64,000 nucleotides of DNA from Verrucomicrobiaceae bacterium (lineage in GTDB: Bacteria; Verrucomicrobiota; Verrucomicrobiia; Verrucomicrobiales; Verrucomicrobiaceae): assembly GCA_027489965.1 (NCBI GenBank), contig JAIXZA010000162.1, positions 186,001 through 250,000 of the forward strand, written 5' to 3'. The first letter of the stretch is position 1, and every line of letters begins with the position of its first letter. Below, one piece after another: positions 39,463-48,377 of the stretch. The notes below the pieces were generated by a model. It made no database searches. It was not told the origin of the DNA and saw only the letters and a list, made by a program, of their open reading frames with translations. The position numbers and the translations under genes were made by a program.

Positions 39463-41748
39463 CTAAATGGACGATTCCGCCGTTTTTTTGAGCCTATCCC
39501 GCCCCTTGGGTGAATAAGATTCGGCGAGGTAACGTGAGATCTTTGAGAGGAGCGATGACTTCTGGACCGGTTTGCTGAGGTGATCGCTCATGCCTGATGC
39601 ATAACACTCTGCGATGAATCCAGTCTCGACATTAGCGGTGAGAGCGATGATGGGGACTCGACCGCGCTTGCTCGGCAGCCTTCGAATGCGCCGTGTGGCT
39701 TCGTAACCGTCCATGCCTGGCATCTGGCAGTCCATGAGGATGGCATCGTAATGACCTTTTTTGACTTTGCTGACGGCCTCCGCACCATCGCAGGCAAGAT
39801 CCACTGTCAATCCAACAGGATCCATCATGAGCTTCGCCACGGTGCGGCTTGTCTGACTGTCATCCACCACGAGAATTCGTCCAGTGAGCCGTTCAGGAAT
39901 GGTAGCAGGCAGATCGTTTTCCGACAAAAGCGTTAATGTGCCATGGCTCGCACGGGGCAGCGTTAAAACGAATCGGAATTCAGCGCCGGCACCCTTCACA
40001 CTGGCCACCGTAATGTCACCCCCCATCAGCCGGACGATTGACTGAGAGATAGCCAGACCGAGGCCTGTGCCGGTATTAGTGCCGGTATTGGTGCGGCCGT
40101 TGTCATGCGCGTCACCTTGGTTGAACGGTTCAAACAAATGCTCCAAGGCTTGCGTTGAGATGCCGATGCCTGTGTCCGTGATGCGGAAGCTGAACGAATG
40201 CCGATTGATGGCTCCACGGCCCTTTTCCACTACAAGCTTCACACTGCCGCGGTCGGTGAACTTGATGGCATTGCCAATCAGATTGATCAGAACTTGGCGC
40301 AGCCGCCCTTCATCACCGAGAACGATGCACTCTCGTTGCTCCGGCATATGGCATTCGAGTAGGATGCCCTTGGCCTCGGCGCGGTGGCACATAAGCTCGA
40401 TGACATTTTTCACGAGGACTTGGAGGTCGAAGGGCTTCTGTTGGATCTCCACCTTACCTGCCTCGACCTTAGAGATATCAAGAATGTCGCCGATGATGTT
40501 GAGAAGCGCCGTGGCGGATTGTTCCGCAATTGTGACGAGGGAAGACTGAGCTGGTGAAAGTGTGGTATCTTGAAGTAACTGCAGCATGCCGATGACGCCA
40601 TTCATCGGTGTGCGTATCTCATGACTCATGCTAGCCACGAAGATGCTTTTTGCCTGGTTGGAGGATTCAGCTTGTTGACGTGCCTGGCGCTGAAGCTCCT
40701 CCGCTTCGCGTAGCCGTTCTTCGAGGGCCTTCTGGCGTGAGATGTCGAGATGCGTGCCGACAAAACGCCGAGCTTGACCTTTTTCATCCCGCAGAGCACG
40801 ACCACGTGCCATGATCCATACGTAATAGCCGTCCTTGTGACGAAGGCGGTGCAGATTCTCGTATGTTTCCGTCTTGCCAGCCATGTGATCAGCCACGAGC
40901 TGCAAGCTGCGGTCAATATCTTCAGGATGAATTCGAGAATGCCAAGCGTCTGGATTGTCGACGATCTCCTCATCACGATAACCTAGCATCGCCTTCCATT
41001 CGTGGGAGAGAACGATGGTGCCTTCAACCACAGACCAATCCCAGAAACCGATTTCACTGCCTTTAACGGCGAGGGTAAGCCGCTCTTCCGATTCATGTAG
41101 ATCGATCATCTGCGTCTGTATGATCGCGGCGCTGGCACGGTTCGCATGGAAGGCTGCTACCTGCGCCGTGAAGACACGGAATGACTGCGCTTCATTCTCG
41201 CTCAGCGCCTCGTGAAAATCTGCGGCCGCCTGCGTGATGCCGGTAATCAGCAGCGCAAGCGGTTTCCCGTCGGGATGCCTACAACAACCGGCGAGCATGT
41301 AAGAGAAATCAAGTCCTGCCTGCTGGAGCTCGATACTCTCCGCGGCAAAAAAGCAGCTCTTGTTCTGTTGTACCGTGATGCGCGAATCGAGCCAGGAGCG
41401 AATGCTCGCAAAGGACACATGGCCTATTCGAAAACCTGATGAGGCGACAGGCTCAGGCAGCAGGTGACCTTGCTCGTCAAAGAGCCAGAACAAGCCCACT
41501 TCCAGCTCGAAGACATCGAGGAGGGCGTCCGCCACCAGGACGGCGAATGCCTCATCAGAGGTTGCCTGCAGCGCCTGAGTGCTAAAGGCATGAATGCGGC
41601 CGAAGCGCCCTAGCTCGCAGTCAAGCCTGTTACGGGTGTCGATGAGATCCTGCTCGACCACGGAGAATCGCGTCACGCGCCGCTGCAACTCTTCGTAGCG
41701 TTGTTTCAGTGCCTCAAGGGCGGGCATTTCTTCGTTTTCAGCCATCAT
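39463..41748 (-). CDS. Hybrid sensor histidine kinase (coiled coil-GAF-like-PAS-HisKA-HATPase-REC)
   Basis: FVASMSHEIRTPMNGVIGMLQLL; TDTGIGISTQALEHLFEPFNQGD...GTGLGLAIS; C-terminal REC YDAILMDCQMPGMDGYEATRRIR; start placed at the MMAENEE Met pair to avoid overlapping the FIST gene. Confidence 0.95.
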   Translation of the reverse strand: MMAENEEMPALEALKQRYEELQRRVTRFSVVEQDLIDTRNRLDCELGRFGRIHAFSTQALQATSDEAFAVLVADALLDVFELEVGLFWLFDEQGHLLPEPVASSGFRIGHVSFASIRSWLDSRITVQQNKSCFFAAESIELQQAGLDFSYMLAGCCRHPDGKPLALLITGITQAAADFHEALSENEAQSFRVFTAQVAAFHANRASAAIIQTQMIDLHESEERLTLAVKGSEIGFWDWSVVEGTIVLSHEWKAMLGYRDEEIVDNPDAWHSRIHPEDIDRSLQLVADHMAGKTETYENLHRLRHKDGYYVWIMARGRALRDEKGQARRFVGTHLDISRQKALEERLREAEELQRQARQQAESSNQAKSIFVASMSHEIRTPMNGVIGMLQLLQDTTLSPAQSSLVTIAEQSATALLNIIGDILDISKVEAGKVEIQQKPFDLQVLVKNVIELMCHRAEAKGILLECHMPEQRECIVLGDEGRLRQVLINLIGNAIKFTDRGSVKLVVEKGRGAINRHSFSFRITDTGIGISTQALEHLFEPFNQGDAHDNGRTNTGTNTGTGLGLAISQSIVRLMGGDITVASVKGAGAEFRFVLTLPRASHGTLTLLSENDLPATIPERLTGRILVVDDSQTSRTVAKLMMDPVGLTVDLACDGAEAVSKVKKGHYDAILMDCQMPGMDGYEATRRIRRLPSKRGRVPIIALTANVETGFIAECYASGMSDHLSKPVQKSSLLSKISRYLAESYSPKGRDRLKKTAESSI

Positions 41749-41762
41749 CTGAAGAGGCCCGC

Positions 41763-42953
41763 TTAACGGCGATAAACGGCATAAATGGCGGTGGTGTAAT
41801 TGTGGTAGGTGTTGACACCACCCAATCGCGCGAACTCTCCAAAGCCGTACATACCCAGCCACGGCGGCACGACATTGTCACTGCTTAGCGGGAACTGCAT
41901 GCGGCCAACGAGTTCCTCCTTCATCACACGATCGAAGAGGTAGCGGCCACGAGCGAGGCAGTCGGCATGAAAGACGACCACTGGCCGGCGCCCACCGGCC
42001 CGCATTGTCATCGCAGCCATCATTCGGTCCATGTCGGCAAAAATACGTTCCTCATCGCGCACGGTGAGCCAAAGTCGTGTTCCTTCGCGGATCGTCGTCG
42101 CATAGTGCATGGTCCCGTCTGCGTCGCGTTTGGTCACCACGCGCAGGATGTGCGGGTTACCGTACTCCTCCGCCAGCGCAGATGGAAGTTCCTCGGCCAG
42201 CGCACCCACAGGGATGGAGTCACCACAGGTGGCTTTTTCACTATCCAGGCCCAGGCGGTTGGTGTACTCCTGCCACGCTGGGCGGCCGTTCAATTCTAGA
42301 ATGCGCGTGCCTTCGGACCGTGTCACCACCATTGGCTCGCCCACGGCTAAAAAGCCGTGCGTGGCCTGGGTGTCCACCTCCAGGGATGGATCGGCAAATC
42401 CTACAGCCCATGCACCATGCTCAAAAACCTGCTCATCGACGATCTGGTAGCTGACCAAGCCGCGCATATTGTCCGAGGAAGTCGCGCCAAAAATCGTCAC
42501 CTCTGGTCCAAAAACCGATTCTATGCCCGCGATAGCCCTGTCGTTGGCGATGTCGATTCCTGAGGCCAGGAAGTGAATCATGGTGATTCCGGACTGCTGA
42601 GCCTTGAGCTGCAGCGCCAGTTCCACCGCCTTTTCGAAAGAATTATGGCCGTTAATGCCGTCCACATGGGCGACGGCCAGTTCTGGCCCGCGGACCGCCA
42701 TCAGTGCCACGTCCTTCATCGACTCGCTCACGCCTTCGCTGCCTACGATCCCACAACAAGAGGCTCCCACTACACGTACGCCTGGGATCTGCCGCCTTAC
42801 CTCATCCGCCAAGGTTTGATAATCATGTCCGATCGAGGCATGCAGCATGACAAGGTCACATTTTTTATTGGATCCGAGTGCCGCTTCTAGGCATTCCAAG
42901 ATGGCATGCCTAGAATTGACCATGCGGGTGCTGGCGGAAAAGAATTCGAGCAC
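41763..42953 (-). CDS. FIST N/C sensory domain protein
   Basis: GVRVVGASCCGIVGSEGVSESMKDVALMAVRG; TIFGATSSDNM; VFHADCLARGRYLFDRVMKEELV; MYGFGEFARLGGVNTYHNYTTAIYAVYRR. Confidence 0.9.
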   Translation of the reverse strand: MLEFFSASTRMVNSRHAILECLEAALGSNKKCDLVMLHASIGHDYQTLADEVRRQIPGVRVVGASCCGIVGSEGVSESMKDVALMAVRGPELAVAHVDGINGHNSFEKAVELALQLKAQQSGITMIHFLASGIDIANDRAIAGIESVFGPEVTIFGATSSDNMRGLVSYQIVDEQVFEHGAWAVGFADPSLEVDTQATHGFLAVGEPMVVTRSEGTRILELNGRPAWQEYTNRLGLDSEKATCGDSIPVGALAEELPSALAEEYGNPHILRVVTKRDADGTMHYATTIREGTRLWLTVRDEERIFADMDRMMAAMTMRAGGRRPVVVFHADCLARGRYLFDRVMKEELVGRMQFPLSSDNVVPPWLGMYGFGEFARLGGVNTYHNYTTAIYAVYRR

Positions 42954-42990
42954 AGGAAGATAGGTTTGAGGATTGAACAGAAAGAAGAGC

Positions 42991-43068
42991 GTTGCAGTGA
43001 TGCAACACTCGCTAACGTGTTAACCTAGCTTAATGCAGCCTAGCTAGGTCGACATTTTTTGGGTTAAC
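42991..43068. promoter_or_regulatory. Cluster of inverted repeats upstream of the FIST gene
   Basis: GTTGCA-GTGA-TGCAAC (42991-43006); ACCTAGCT-N11-AGCTAGGT (43023-43049); GTTAACC (43019-43025) / GGTTAAC (43062-43068). Confidence 0.45.
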
Positions 43069-43123
43069 TCAATTCGGATCCGTTCTCCTCATTTGAAGTG
43101 GGGCCAGTACTTCCGTGCCGCTA

Positions 43124-44503
43124 TCATGCAAACAGTTCCTTGATCGCTTGCGTGCCGAAATCCACCACTGGGTAGGGCCTTCCCTGCGGGCCGGGAAGTT
43201 CGGTGTGGAGATCGATGCCCATAGCCTGGTAAATCGTGGCGACGATTTCTTTTGGAGCCACCGGTCGCTCAGTGGGATAGCCGCCGATGTCGTCACTTTT
43301 ACCAACGACTTCGCCGCCTTTGACGCCGCCGCCAGCGAAATTGACGGTCCAGCAGTTCGGCCAGTGGTCGCGACCACCAGCAGGATTGATTTTTGGCGTG
43401 CGGCCGAATTCGGCGAGGCAGGTGACCATGGTATCATCGAGCATGCCGCGTTGGAAAAGATCCTCGATGAGGGCGCTGTAGCCCTGGTCATACATCGGGG
43501 CGACGATGTCTCTCATGCCTTCGATGCTGGTGAAGGGTTTGGAGCCGTGAATGTCCCAGGTGATCTCGCCAAACACGGTAATGAAGGTGTTCACGGTGAC
43601 AAAACGCACGCCGCGCTCAACCAGACGACGCGCGAGCAGGCAGCTTTGGCCAAAGCGGTTCAAACCGTAGCGCTCGCGCACTTTGAGCGGCTCCTTCGTC
43701 AGATCGAAAGCCTCGCGGGCCTGCGTGCTGGTCATGATGCGGTAGGCGGATTCGAAATTCGAGTCCATGAGCTTCGCCTGCTCGCTGTATTCGAAATTGC
43801 GCACGCTGCTATCCACCAGTTCGCGCATTCCGCGGCGGCGCTCCATTCGCACCTCGCTGATCTCTCTTGGCGGCAGTAGATCGGGCACTTTGAAGTCCTT
43901 CTCCGATGGATTCGCGTTTAGGACAAAAGGATCATAGGCCTTGCCAAGGAAGCCCGCGTCTTGGCCATGCGGCATGTTGCCACCAGTGGGGCCCATCGAC
44001 TCAGGCAGAATGATATGAGCTGGTAGATCGCTGCGGCGGCCTTGGAGGAACTCAAGCGCACTGCCGACATGCGGGGTGTTCACGCCACCCGTGAAAAGGC
44101 GGCCCGTTTGCATCATCTGATGCCCGGTGTCATGCACGGCAGCGGCCGTGTGATAGCAGGAGCGCACAAGGCTGAATTTGTCCGCGATCTTCGCGTGCAT
44201 CGGCAGGATCTCGGAGATCTCGAAAGCATTGCTTTTCGTACGGATGGGTTTGAACGGGCCGCGAATCTCGCTCGGCGCATCCGGTTTCATGTCCCAGAGA
44301 TCCTGCTGACTCGGCGCACCGAGGTTGAAGATCATGATGCAGGCCTTGTTGCCCTTCTTTGGATCCACCTTGCCTTCGGCCTTCAGCTTGGCAAATCCGG
44401 GCATTGTAAGACCGATAGCGCTCAAAGCACCCGCAGAAAGAAAATCACGACGCGTCACTCCATCGCAGGTCGTGACGGCGGCTTTATCGGTGAAGGTGAA
44501 CAT
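43124..44503 (-). CDS. DUF1501 (sulfatase-fold-like) Tat-exported protein
   Basis: Tat-like TRRDFLSAGALSAIGLTMPG; GNKACIMIFNLGAPSQQDLWDMKPDAP; VTCLAEFGRTPKINPAGGRDHWPNCWTVNFAGGGVKGG. Confidence 0.93.
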   Translation of the reverse strand: MFTFTDKAAVTTCDGVTRRDFLSAGALSAIGLTMPGFAKLKAEGKVDPKKGNKACIMIFNLGAPSQQDLWDMKPDAPSEIRGPFKPIRTKSNAFEISEILPMHAKIADKFSLVRSCYHTAAAVHDTGHQMMQTGRLFTGGVNTPHVGSALEFLQGRRSDLPAHIILPESMGPTGGNMPHGQDAGFLGKAYDPFVLNANPSEKDFKVPDLLPPREISEVRMERRRGMRELVDSSVRNFEYSEQAKLMDSNFESAYRIMTSTQAREAFDLTKEPLKVRERYGLNRFGQSCLLARRLVERGVRFVTVNTFITVFGEITWDIHGSKPFTSIEGMRDIVAPMYDQGYSALIEDLFQRGMLDDTMVTCLAEFGRTPKINPAGGRDHWPNCWTVNFAGGGVKGGEVVGKSDDIGGYPTERPVAPKEIVATIYQAMGIDLHTELPGPQGRPYPVVDFGTQAIKELFA

Positions 44504-44776
44504 AGGCGTGAGAGGTGAACTGATGAATGAGCTAAACGGAGTGAGATGCAGACTATGATTCAGAATTTGGATTCAAGTCTTCATCCTTTGCCGATAGCCA
44601 AAATCATACGCCGCCAAGATGAAATCTTGAATGGACAATCCAGCTTTCTTGAATGGTTCTTTCGAACAGGCAAAACCAATCCCAAATCGATATTTTAAAC
44701 AATTCCGCTCACATTCTAGCAGGTCGTGATACACCGACGGTTGCCAAAGATGGTCAGAGGTCGCATTCATGAAGTC

Positions 44777-45127
44777 ATGACTATTGAAGAAATCACTGCG
44801 CGCATTTGTGCCTTTCGCGATGCACGCGACTGGCAGCAATTTCATAACCCTAAAGACATGGCTGTCGCTATCGCTGCAGAGGCTGGGGAATTGATGCAGC
44901 ATTTTGTCTGGAAGACACCAGAACAGATCCCACAGGTGATCATCGATAAGCGGGCTGAACTTACAGATGAAATAGCAGACGTTGCCATTCTGCTTTTTGA
45001 ATTAGCCCATAATTTAGATGTTCCGCTGGCCGTGGCCATGCAGGCAAAGTTGGATCGTAATGAAAAGCGTTACCCAGCCGATAAGGCACGTGGCAATAAT
45101 TTGAAATACAATGAGCTCGGAGCCTGA
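44777..45127 (+). CDS. MazG-like nucleotide pyrophosphohydrolase (RS21-C6/dCTPase type)
   Basis: FAIAAEAGEL-like 'MAVAIAAEAGELMQHFVW...ELTDEIADVAILLFELAHNLDV'; start at MTIEEITAR. Confidence 0.88.
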   Translation: MTIEEITARICAFRDARDWQQFHNPKDMAVAIAAEAGELMQHFVWKTPEQIPQVIIDKRAELTDEIADVAILLFELAHNLDVPLAVAMQAKLDRNEKRYPADKARGNNLKYNELGA

Positions 45128-46172
45128 GTCTAGCCCTTCAAAAGTCCACAAACGACGTGTCCGCTACAGCGGCAAAAACCCGCGCCGGTTTGATCAGAAA
45201 TATAAGGAGCTGAATGCGGAGCAGTATCCCGATGAAGTCGCCAAAGTCCGCGCCTCTGGCAAAACACCAGCAGGCCAGCATGTGCCGATCATGGTGAATG
45301 AGGTCTTGGAATGTCTGCGCACAGAAGCCGGTGATCAAGTGGTGGACTGTACACTCGGCTACGGCGGGCACAGCCGGGCTCTGTGGCAGGCATGTCAGCC
45401 CGCTGGGCATTTGCTGAGCCTGGATGTGGACCCAATCGAACTCGCACGCACAGAAGCAAGACTGCGCACGTCGGGCCTGAGTGAAGACTCATTCAGCACA
45501 CGACGCTGCAACTTTGCTGGCCTATCCAAAGCCTTGGCTGAGCAAGGCTGGCATGAAGGAGTGAATGTCATTTTTGCCGACCTTGGGTTATCTTCGATGC
45601 AGATCGATAATCCAGCGCGCGGCTTTACCTTCAAGGCCGATGGCCCTTTGGACATGCGCATGAATCCCGAGCGCGGTGTTTCCGCCGCGCAATGGTTGAC
45701 GGATGTGTCGGTAATGAAGCTGACCTCTTTACTCCAAGAAAACGCGGATGAACCGAACGCCACACTTTTGGCGGAAGCGCTGACAAAAAGAGTCTCTCAA
45801 GCCCCCATCAACTCCACGCGGGCATTAGCAGAAGCCATCAAACAAGCTCTGCCTCTACGAACCGGTAGCGATGATGTCGATGCAACGGTGCGGCGAGTTT
45901 TTCAAGCCATCCGCATCGCAGTGAACGAAGAGTTCAGTGCACTGGACAGTCTGATGCGCGCCATTCCAGCCGCTTTAAAAAGTGGCGGACGTGTGGCCTT
46001 ACTGACCTTTCACTCTGGCGAAGATCGCCGAGTCAAAAAAGCCTTTCAGGAAGGCTTACGTTCCGGTGTCTTTTCTGCCGTCTCAGATGAAGTCATCCGA
46101 GCTAGCATGGAGGAACAACGTGCGAATCCACGCTCATCGTCTGCCAAGCTTCGGTGGGCAGTGAAAGCCTAG
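45111..46172 (+). CDS. rsmH: RsmH/MraW-family 16S rRNA (cytosine-N4)-methyltransferase with basic N-terminal extension
   Basis: HVPIMVNEVLECL, VVDCTLGYGGHSRAL, FADLGLSSMQIDNPARGFTFKADGPLDMRMNP, TFHSGEDRRVKKAF; 17-nt overlap with the MazG-like gene. Confidence 0.85.
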   Translation: MSSEPESSPSKVHKRRVRYSGKNPRRFDQKYKELNAEQYPDEVAKVRASGKTPAGQHVPIMVNEVLECLRTEAGDQVVDCTLGYGGHSRALWQACQPAGHLLSLDVDPIELARTEARLRTSGLSEDSFSTRRCNFAGLSKALAEQGWHEGVNVIFADLGLSSMQIDNPARGFTFKADGPLDMRMNPERGVSAAQWLTDVSVMKLTSLLQENADEPNATLLAEALTKRVSQAPINSTRALAEAIKQALPLRTGSDDVDATVRRVFQAIRIAVNEEFSALDSLMRAIPAALKSGGRVALLTFHSGEDRRVKKAFQEGLRSGVFSAVSDEVIRASMEEQRANPRSSSAKLRWAVKA

Positions 46173-46174
46173 AT

Positions 46175-47089
46175 TCATCCAAAGAATGGCGAAAGAACAT
46201 TACGGGCCACTTTCAGCGCCTTGATGCGACCTTCCAGCGTTTTACCGAAGGTGTCATCTTCGACTTCGATGCAAAGAGGTCCCTCATAACCGATGCGCAT
46301 CAGTTCAGCCATGAAGGCCGCCCAGTTGATGTCGCCATAGCCAGGAATACGCGGCTGATGCCAATTGAGAGGGAAATCAAAACGACCCACTTCGTTAAGC
46401 GCAGCATGGTTGATCTTCACATCTTTGGCGTGCAGATGAAAGAGCTTGGATTTGAATTCAGCCAACGGACTTAGTGGGTCCATGCCTTGCAGGATGAAGT
46501 GCGAAGGATCGTAATTCAGTCCGAAATTCGGTGAATCAATATCATTAAATGCCCTGCGCCAGATGGCCGGCGTAGTCATGAGGTTTTTGCCCCCTGGCCA
46601 TTCATCCCGCGTGAATGACATGGGACAATTTTCGATGCCGATCTTCACGTCATGCGCTTCCGCATATTCAATGATCGGCTTCCAGATCTTCAGGAAGCGA
46701 GGCCAGTTTTCATCCACCGTTTTTGTCCAGTCACGACCGACGAATCCATTGACGTTTTTTAAGCCTAGGAGTGGTGCGGCTTTGATCACCTTTTTAAAAT
46801 GAGCGACTGCTTGGCGCGAGACCTCAGGATTTGGATCCAGCATATTTGGATAATACCCGAGAGCGCTGATCTCGACGCCTTGATCCTGACAGCGTGCCAG
46901 AATGTCCTGCGCCAGGGTCTTGGTCAGTGAAGTCACATCGATATGAGTAACACCAGCGTATTTGCGTTCGGCCTTCCCAACGGGCCAACACGCCACTTCG
47001 ATGCAGTGAAAGCTTTCGTGGCGTGCAAAAGAAAGAACATTTTCGAAATCAAGTTCAGGTAGGATAGCTGTGACAAATCCGAGTTTCAT
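46175..47089 (-). CDS. Xylose isomerase-like TIM-barrel sugar phosphate isomerase/epimerase
   Basis: MKLGFVTAILPELDFENVLSFARHESFHCIEVACWP; VKIGIENCPMSF; FGLNYDPSHFILQGMDPL; LFHLHAKDV. Confidence 0.9.
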   Translation of the reverse strand: MKLGFVTAILPELDFENVLSFARHESFHCIEVACWPVGKAERKYAGVTHIDVTSLTKTLAQDILARCQDQGVEISALGYYPNMLDPNPEVSRQAVAHFKKVIKAAPLLGLKNVNGFVGRDWTKTVDENWPRFLKIWKPIIEYAEAHDVKIGIENCPMSFTRDEWPGGKNLMTTPAIWRRAFNDIDSPNFGLNYDPSHFILQGMDPLSPLAEFKSKLFHLHAKDVKINHAALNEVGRFDFPLNWHQPRIPGYGDINWAAFMAELMRIGYEGPLCIEVEDDTFGKTLEGRIKALKVARNVLSPFFG

Positions 47090-47139
47090 AGGGTTCCTGG
47101 AAGGAGGTTTGATGATAGGTGAAATGAAGCCGTTGAAGG

Positions 47140-48318
47140 TTAGATTTTCACCCAAGTCTTCGAACTGCTGCTTTGAAGAATGGCTTCACAAAGCTTCACC
47201 TCATGGTGACCGTCTTCCGCAGTGGCAAAAAGCGCAGGTGTTTTTTTACCGCTGGCGATGTGCTCATAAACGGCGCGGTAGTGCATTTTATGGGCGTCGC
47301 TGAAGCCTTCGGGATGTCCTCCCGGGTAGTCGGTGAAGTTAGCCACGTCTTCCAGGAAGCCGGGAGTGCCACGTTGAAGAATTTGATTGGGTTCATCACG
47401 GCGGCCCACGAGGATCTCATTGGGTTGCTGGAGATCCCACTGCACACTTCCCTTGGTTCCATAAATGCCAAGACCAAGGCTGCACTTCCAGCCTGCGGCC
47501 ACTTGCGAGATGCTGGCATTGGCATGGACGCCATTCACATAGCCGTGCTTGGCCTTGCCAAACTTTAAAAGCACACTGCCAAAGTCTTCGGTATCGACCT
47601 TGTAAGGAACCAAGGTCTTGGGATCGACTTTGGCAAAGGTTTTGACTTCGCCTTTCGGACGCAGACGCTCTTTGTGAAAGGTTTCAATGTGAGCAAAGAC
47701 GTTGGTCGCTTTGGCACCGAGAATGAAGCTCACCGCATCGATCCAGTGGGTGCCGATGTCACCCACGGCACGCAGTTTGCCGCCTTCACTAGCGAGGACA
47801 CGCCAGTTATAATCGGTCTGATGCAGGAGCCAATCCTGAAAGAAATGTCCCTGCACATGGATGATCTCTCCGAGGTCTCCACGCTCCACCATGGCGCGCA
47901 TTTGCAGCACCGCAGGGAAGAAGCGGCACATGTAATTGACGGCAAAGACGGGTCCGTTTTTGCCACCTTGTTTAACAGCAGCGACGACGAGGGCTGTCTC
48001 TGCCGTGGTCATGCCCAGAGGCTTTTCGCAAATGACATGCTTGCCCATTTCTAGGGCTTGCAGGCACTGCTCCACATGCACTTTATTGGGTGATGTGATA
48101 TGAACGACATCGACATTCGGACTGGCATACATGGCTTCATGATCGTAGTCGCCATAGGCTTCTGGGATGCCCCACATTTCTGCCGTTTGAACGGCGCTCT
48201 TGGATGATCCGCAAATGGCGGTGACTTGAATACCGAGACGTTTCAAAGCCTCGATATGCACTGGGCCGATAAAACCGGTGCCGATAATGCCTGCGCGGAG
48301 ATGGTGGAGTGGAGTCAT
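47140..48318 (-). CDS. Gfo/Idh/MocA-family oxidoreductase
   Basis: RAGIIGTGFIGPVHIEALKRLG; VDVVHITSPNKVHVEQCLQALEMGKHVICEKPLGMTTAE; GDIGTHWIDAVSFILG. Confidence 0.94.
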   Translation of the reverse strand: MTPLHHLRAGIIGTGFIGPVHIEALKRLGIQVTAICGSSKSAVQTAEMWGIPEAYGDYDHEAMYASPNVDVVHITSPNKVHVEQCLQALEMGKHVICEKPLGMTTAETALVVAAVKQGGKNGPVFAVNYMCRFFPAVLQMRAMVERGDLGEIIHVQGHFFQDWLLHQTDYNWRVLASEGGKLRAVGDIGTHWIDAVSFILGAKATNVFAHIETFHKERLRPKGEVKTFAKVDPKTLVPYKVDTEDFGSVLLKFGKAKHGYVNGVHANASISQVAAGWKCSLGLGIYGTKGSVQWDLQQPNEILVGRRDEPNQILQRGTPGFLEDVANFTDYPGGHPEGFSDAHKMHYRAVYEHIASGKKTPALFATAEDGHHEVKLCEAILQSSSSKTWVKI

Positions 48319-48377
48319 GAAGGAAGCTCTCCAGCTAGGATGAGATGTCGATGCAGGACAATGACGAATGCACTTTT

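Noticed and set aside
40067-40090. CRISPR-like or microsatellite array
   Set aside because: Only two 12-bp units inside a kinase motif; no array-like spacing anywhere in the window
43023-43060. Rho-independent terminator (8-bp stem followed by T6) on the plus strand
   Set aside because: No plus-strand gene ends here; treated as part of the FIST upstream regulatory region
44573-44902. Minus-strand ORF (109 aa) overlapping the MazG-like gene start
   Set aside because: Partly antisense to the conserved MazG-like CDS; the C-terminal portion (FKKAGLSIQDFILAAYDFGYRQRMKT) looks protein-like but I could not assign it
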